A stretch of 64,000 bases of DNA from Devosia chinhatensis (lineage in GTDB: Bacteria; Pseudomonadota; Alphaproteobacteria; Rhizobiales; Devosiaceae), in assembly GCF_000969445.1 (NCBI RefSeq), contig NZ_JZEY01000061.1, positions 406,001 to 470,000 on the forward strand. The letters run 5' to 3'. How positions within the stretch are numbered: position 1 is the stretch's first letter; the number at the start of each line of letters is the position of its first letter. The notes under the pieces were generated by a model. That model was not told the DNA's origin, did no database searches, and saw only the letters and a program-made list of their open reading frames with translations. This document shows positions 63,613-64,000 of the stretch, piece by piece. A program made the position numbers and the translations under genes.

Positions 63613-64000
63613 CTATCCCTGATTTCCGCCCTCATCGGCATTCCAAGGCGCTGGCAATCCCGGGACATAAGAAACCCGCGGCGTCGGCTTCTCGATGTCG
63701 CGTTCCGCAAAGAGCCTCCACACGGTTTCCGAGTAAAGTCGGCCTGCACCCCATTGCTTTCCCGCGAGCGTCTTGATCCTGGCGCGCAGCTTCATCGAGG
63801 TTTGGGTGAAAGCCACCAGCACGGGAGGATCGAGTTCATCCAGAATGACGTCGCGGTGCTCGCTGTTCATAACGACGTCGAACGCGTCACGCATGGTCTG
63901 CTTTACCGCTTCAATGTCGTTGTCATAGGCCACCTCGACATCAGCAACATAAAAGGAGAAGCCGCGGACCATGTTGGAGACCTGGTCCACCGAAGAAAAG
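63613..64000 (-). CDS. MscS-type mechanosensitive channel, C-terminal fragment
   Basis: The visible 128 residues are the C-terminal cytoplasmic region of a channel; the frame stays open to the window edge, so the 5' end is outside. The MVRGFSFYVADVEVAYDNDIEAVKQTMRDAF pattern and LRARIKTLAGKQWGAGRLYSETVWRLFAERDIEKPTPR match the beta and alpha-beta cytoplasmic domains of MscS-family proteins. The membrane part cannot be seen. The family call is moderate. Confidence 0.65.
   Translation of the reverse strand, partial: FSSVDQVSNMVRGFSFYVADVEVAYDNDIEAVKQTMRDAFDVVMNSEHRDVILDELDPPVLVAFTQTSMKLRARIKTLAGKQWGAGRLYSETVWRLFAERDIEKPTPRVSYVPGLPAPWNADEGGNQG

Overview
The window is high-GC (about 64%), densely coded alphaproteobacterial chromosome. 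The gene families (CpdR, DUF982, initiator tRNA with a C1-A72 mismatch, GltBD, RpoH/ROSE-type small heat-shock gene, bfd-bfr, TRAP transporters, rhizobial-style palindromic repeats) point to the order Hyphomicrobiales (Rhizobiales). A Devosia-like genus is my best guess, from general impression rather than a marker gene. There is no rRNA operon, insertion sequence, prophage or CRISPR array. Most of the window is core chromosome with small accessory modules. Only the two edge genes are truncated.

Layout. 1-7.9 kb: end of an FtsX-like ABC permease, a HerA/DUF87-type ATPase, an aldose-1-epimerase-like gene, hrpB, msrB and an FMN-binding flavoprotein. 8.0-12 kb: two tRNA-Val genes, cpdR, N-formylglutamate amidohydrolase, hisN-like phosphatase and a lysophospholipase-like hydrolase with a terminator in its leader. 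12.1-20.4 kb: hsp20 behind a predicted RpoH promoter and ROSE-like RNA thermometer, dps, then gltB-gltD behind an unusually long structured leader. 20.4-25.2 kb: DUF982 protein, hpt, then a sugar-acid module (UxaA-family dehydratase, GntR regulator, FucU-type mutarotase, FAH-family hydrolase). 25.3-34.7 kb: nadB, a ccdA/Tat-thioredoxin/dihaem cytochrome c group, a PfkB kinase, TRAP dctQM, an SDR and an ABC-F ATPase. 34.8-42.8 kb: Na/Pi cotransporter, a GGDEF protein, a TRAP binding protein, a COG4315 protein with ECF sigma and anti-sigma, and an L-lactate dehydrogenase. 42.9-51 kb: modB, modA and modE without modC, eda, nadA, RidA, a GNAT protein, an LprI/DUF3298 protein, a second GGDEF protein and an MhqD-like hydrolase. 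51-64 kb: an LptE-like/LptD-like pair, marR-azoR, an unknown DNA-binding-like protein, tRNA-fMet, aldo/keto reductase, DUF599 protein, two paralogous esterases flanking bfd-bfr-VOC, an MltB-type transglycosylase and the C-terminal end of an MscS-type channel.

How genes may work together. The most informative signal is one 12-bp palindrome (CTAACATGTTAG) immediately before the gntR gene, in a two-base symmetric variant before the FAH-family hydrolase, and again, inside a perfect 24-bp palindrome, before the L-lactate dehydrogenase 19 kb away. This suggests one GntR regulon. The enzymes fit the non-phosphorylating L-fucose route, which ends in pyruvate and L-lactate, but several steps of that route are not in the window. 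NadB and NadA, about 19 kb apart, supply the first two steps of NAD synthesis. ModE, ModA and ModB share two 24-bp Mo-box-like palindromes. MarR and AzoR appear to be autoregulated through an inverted repeat in their promoter.
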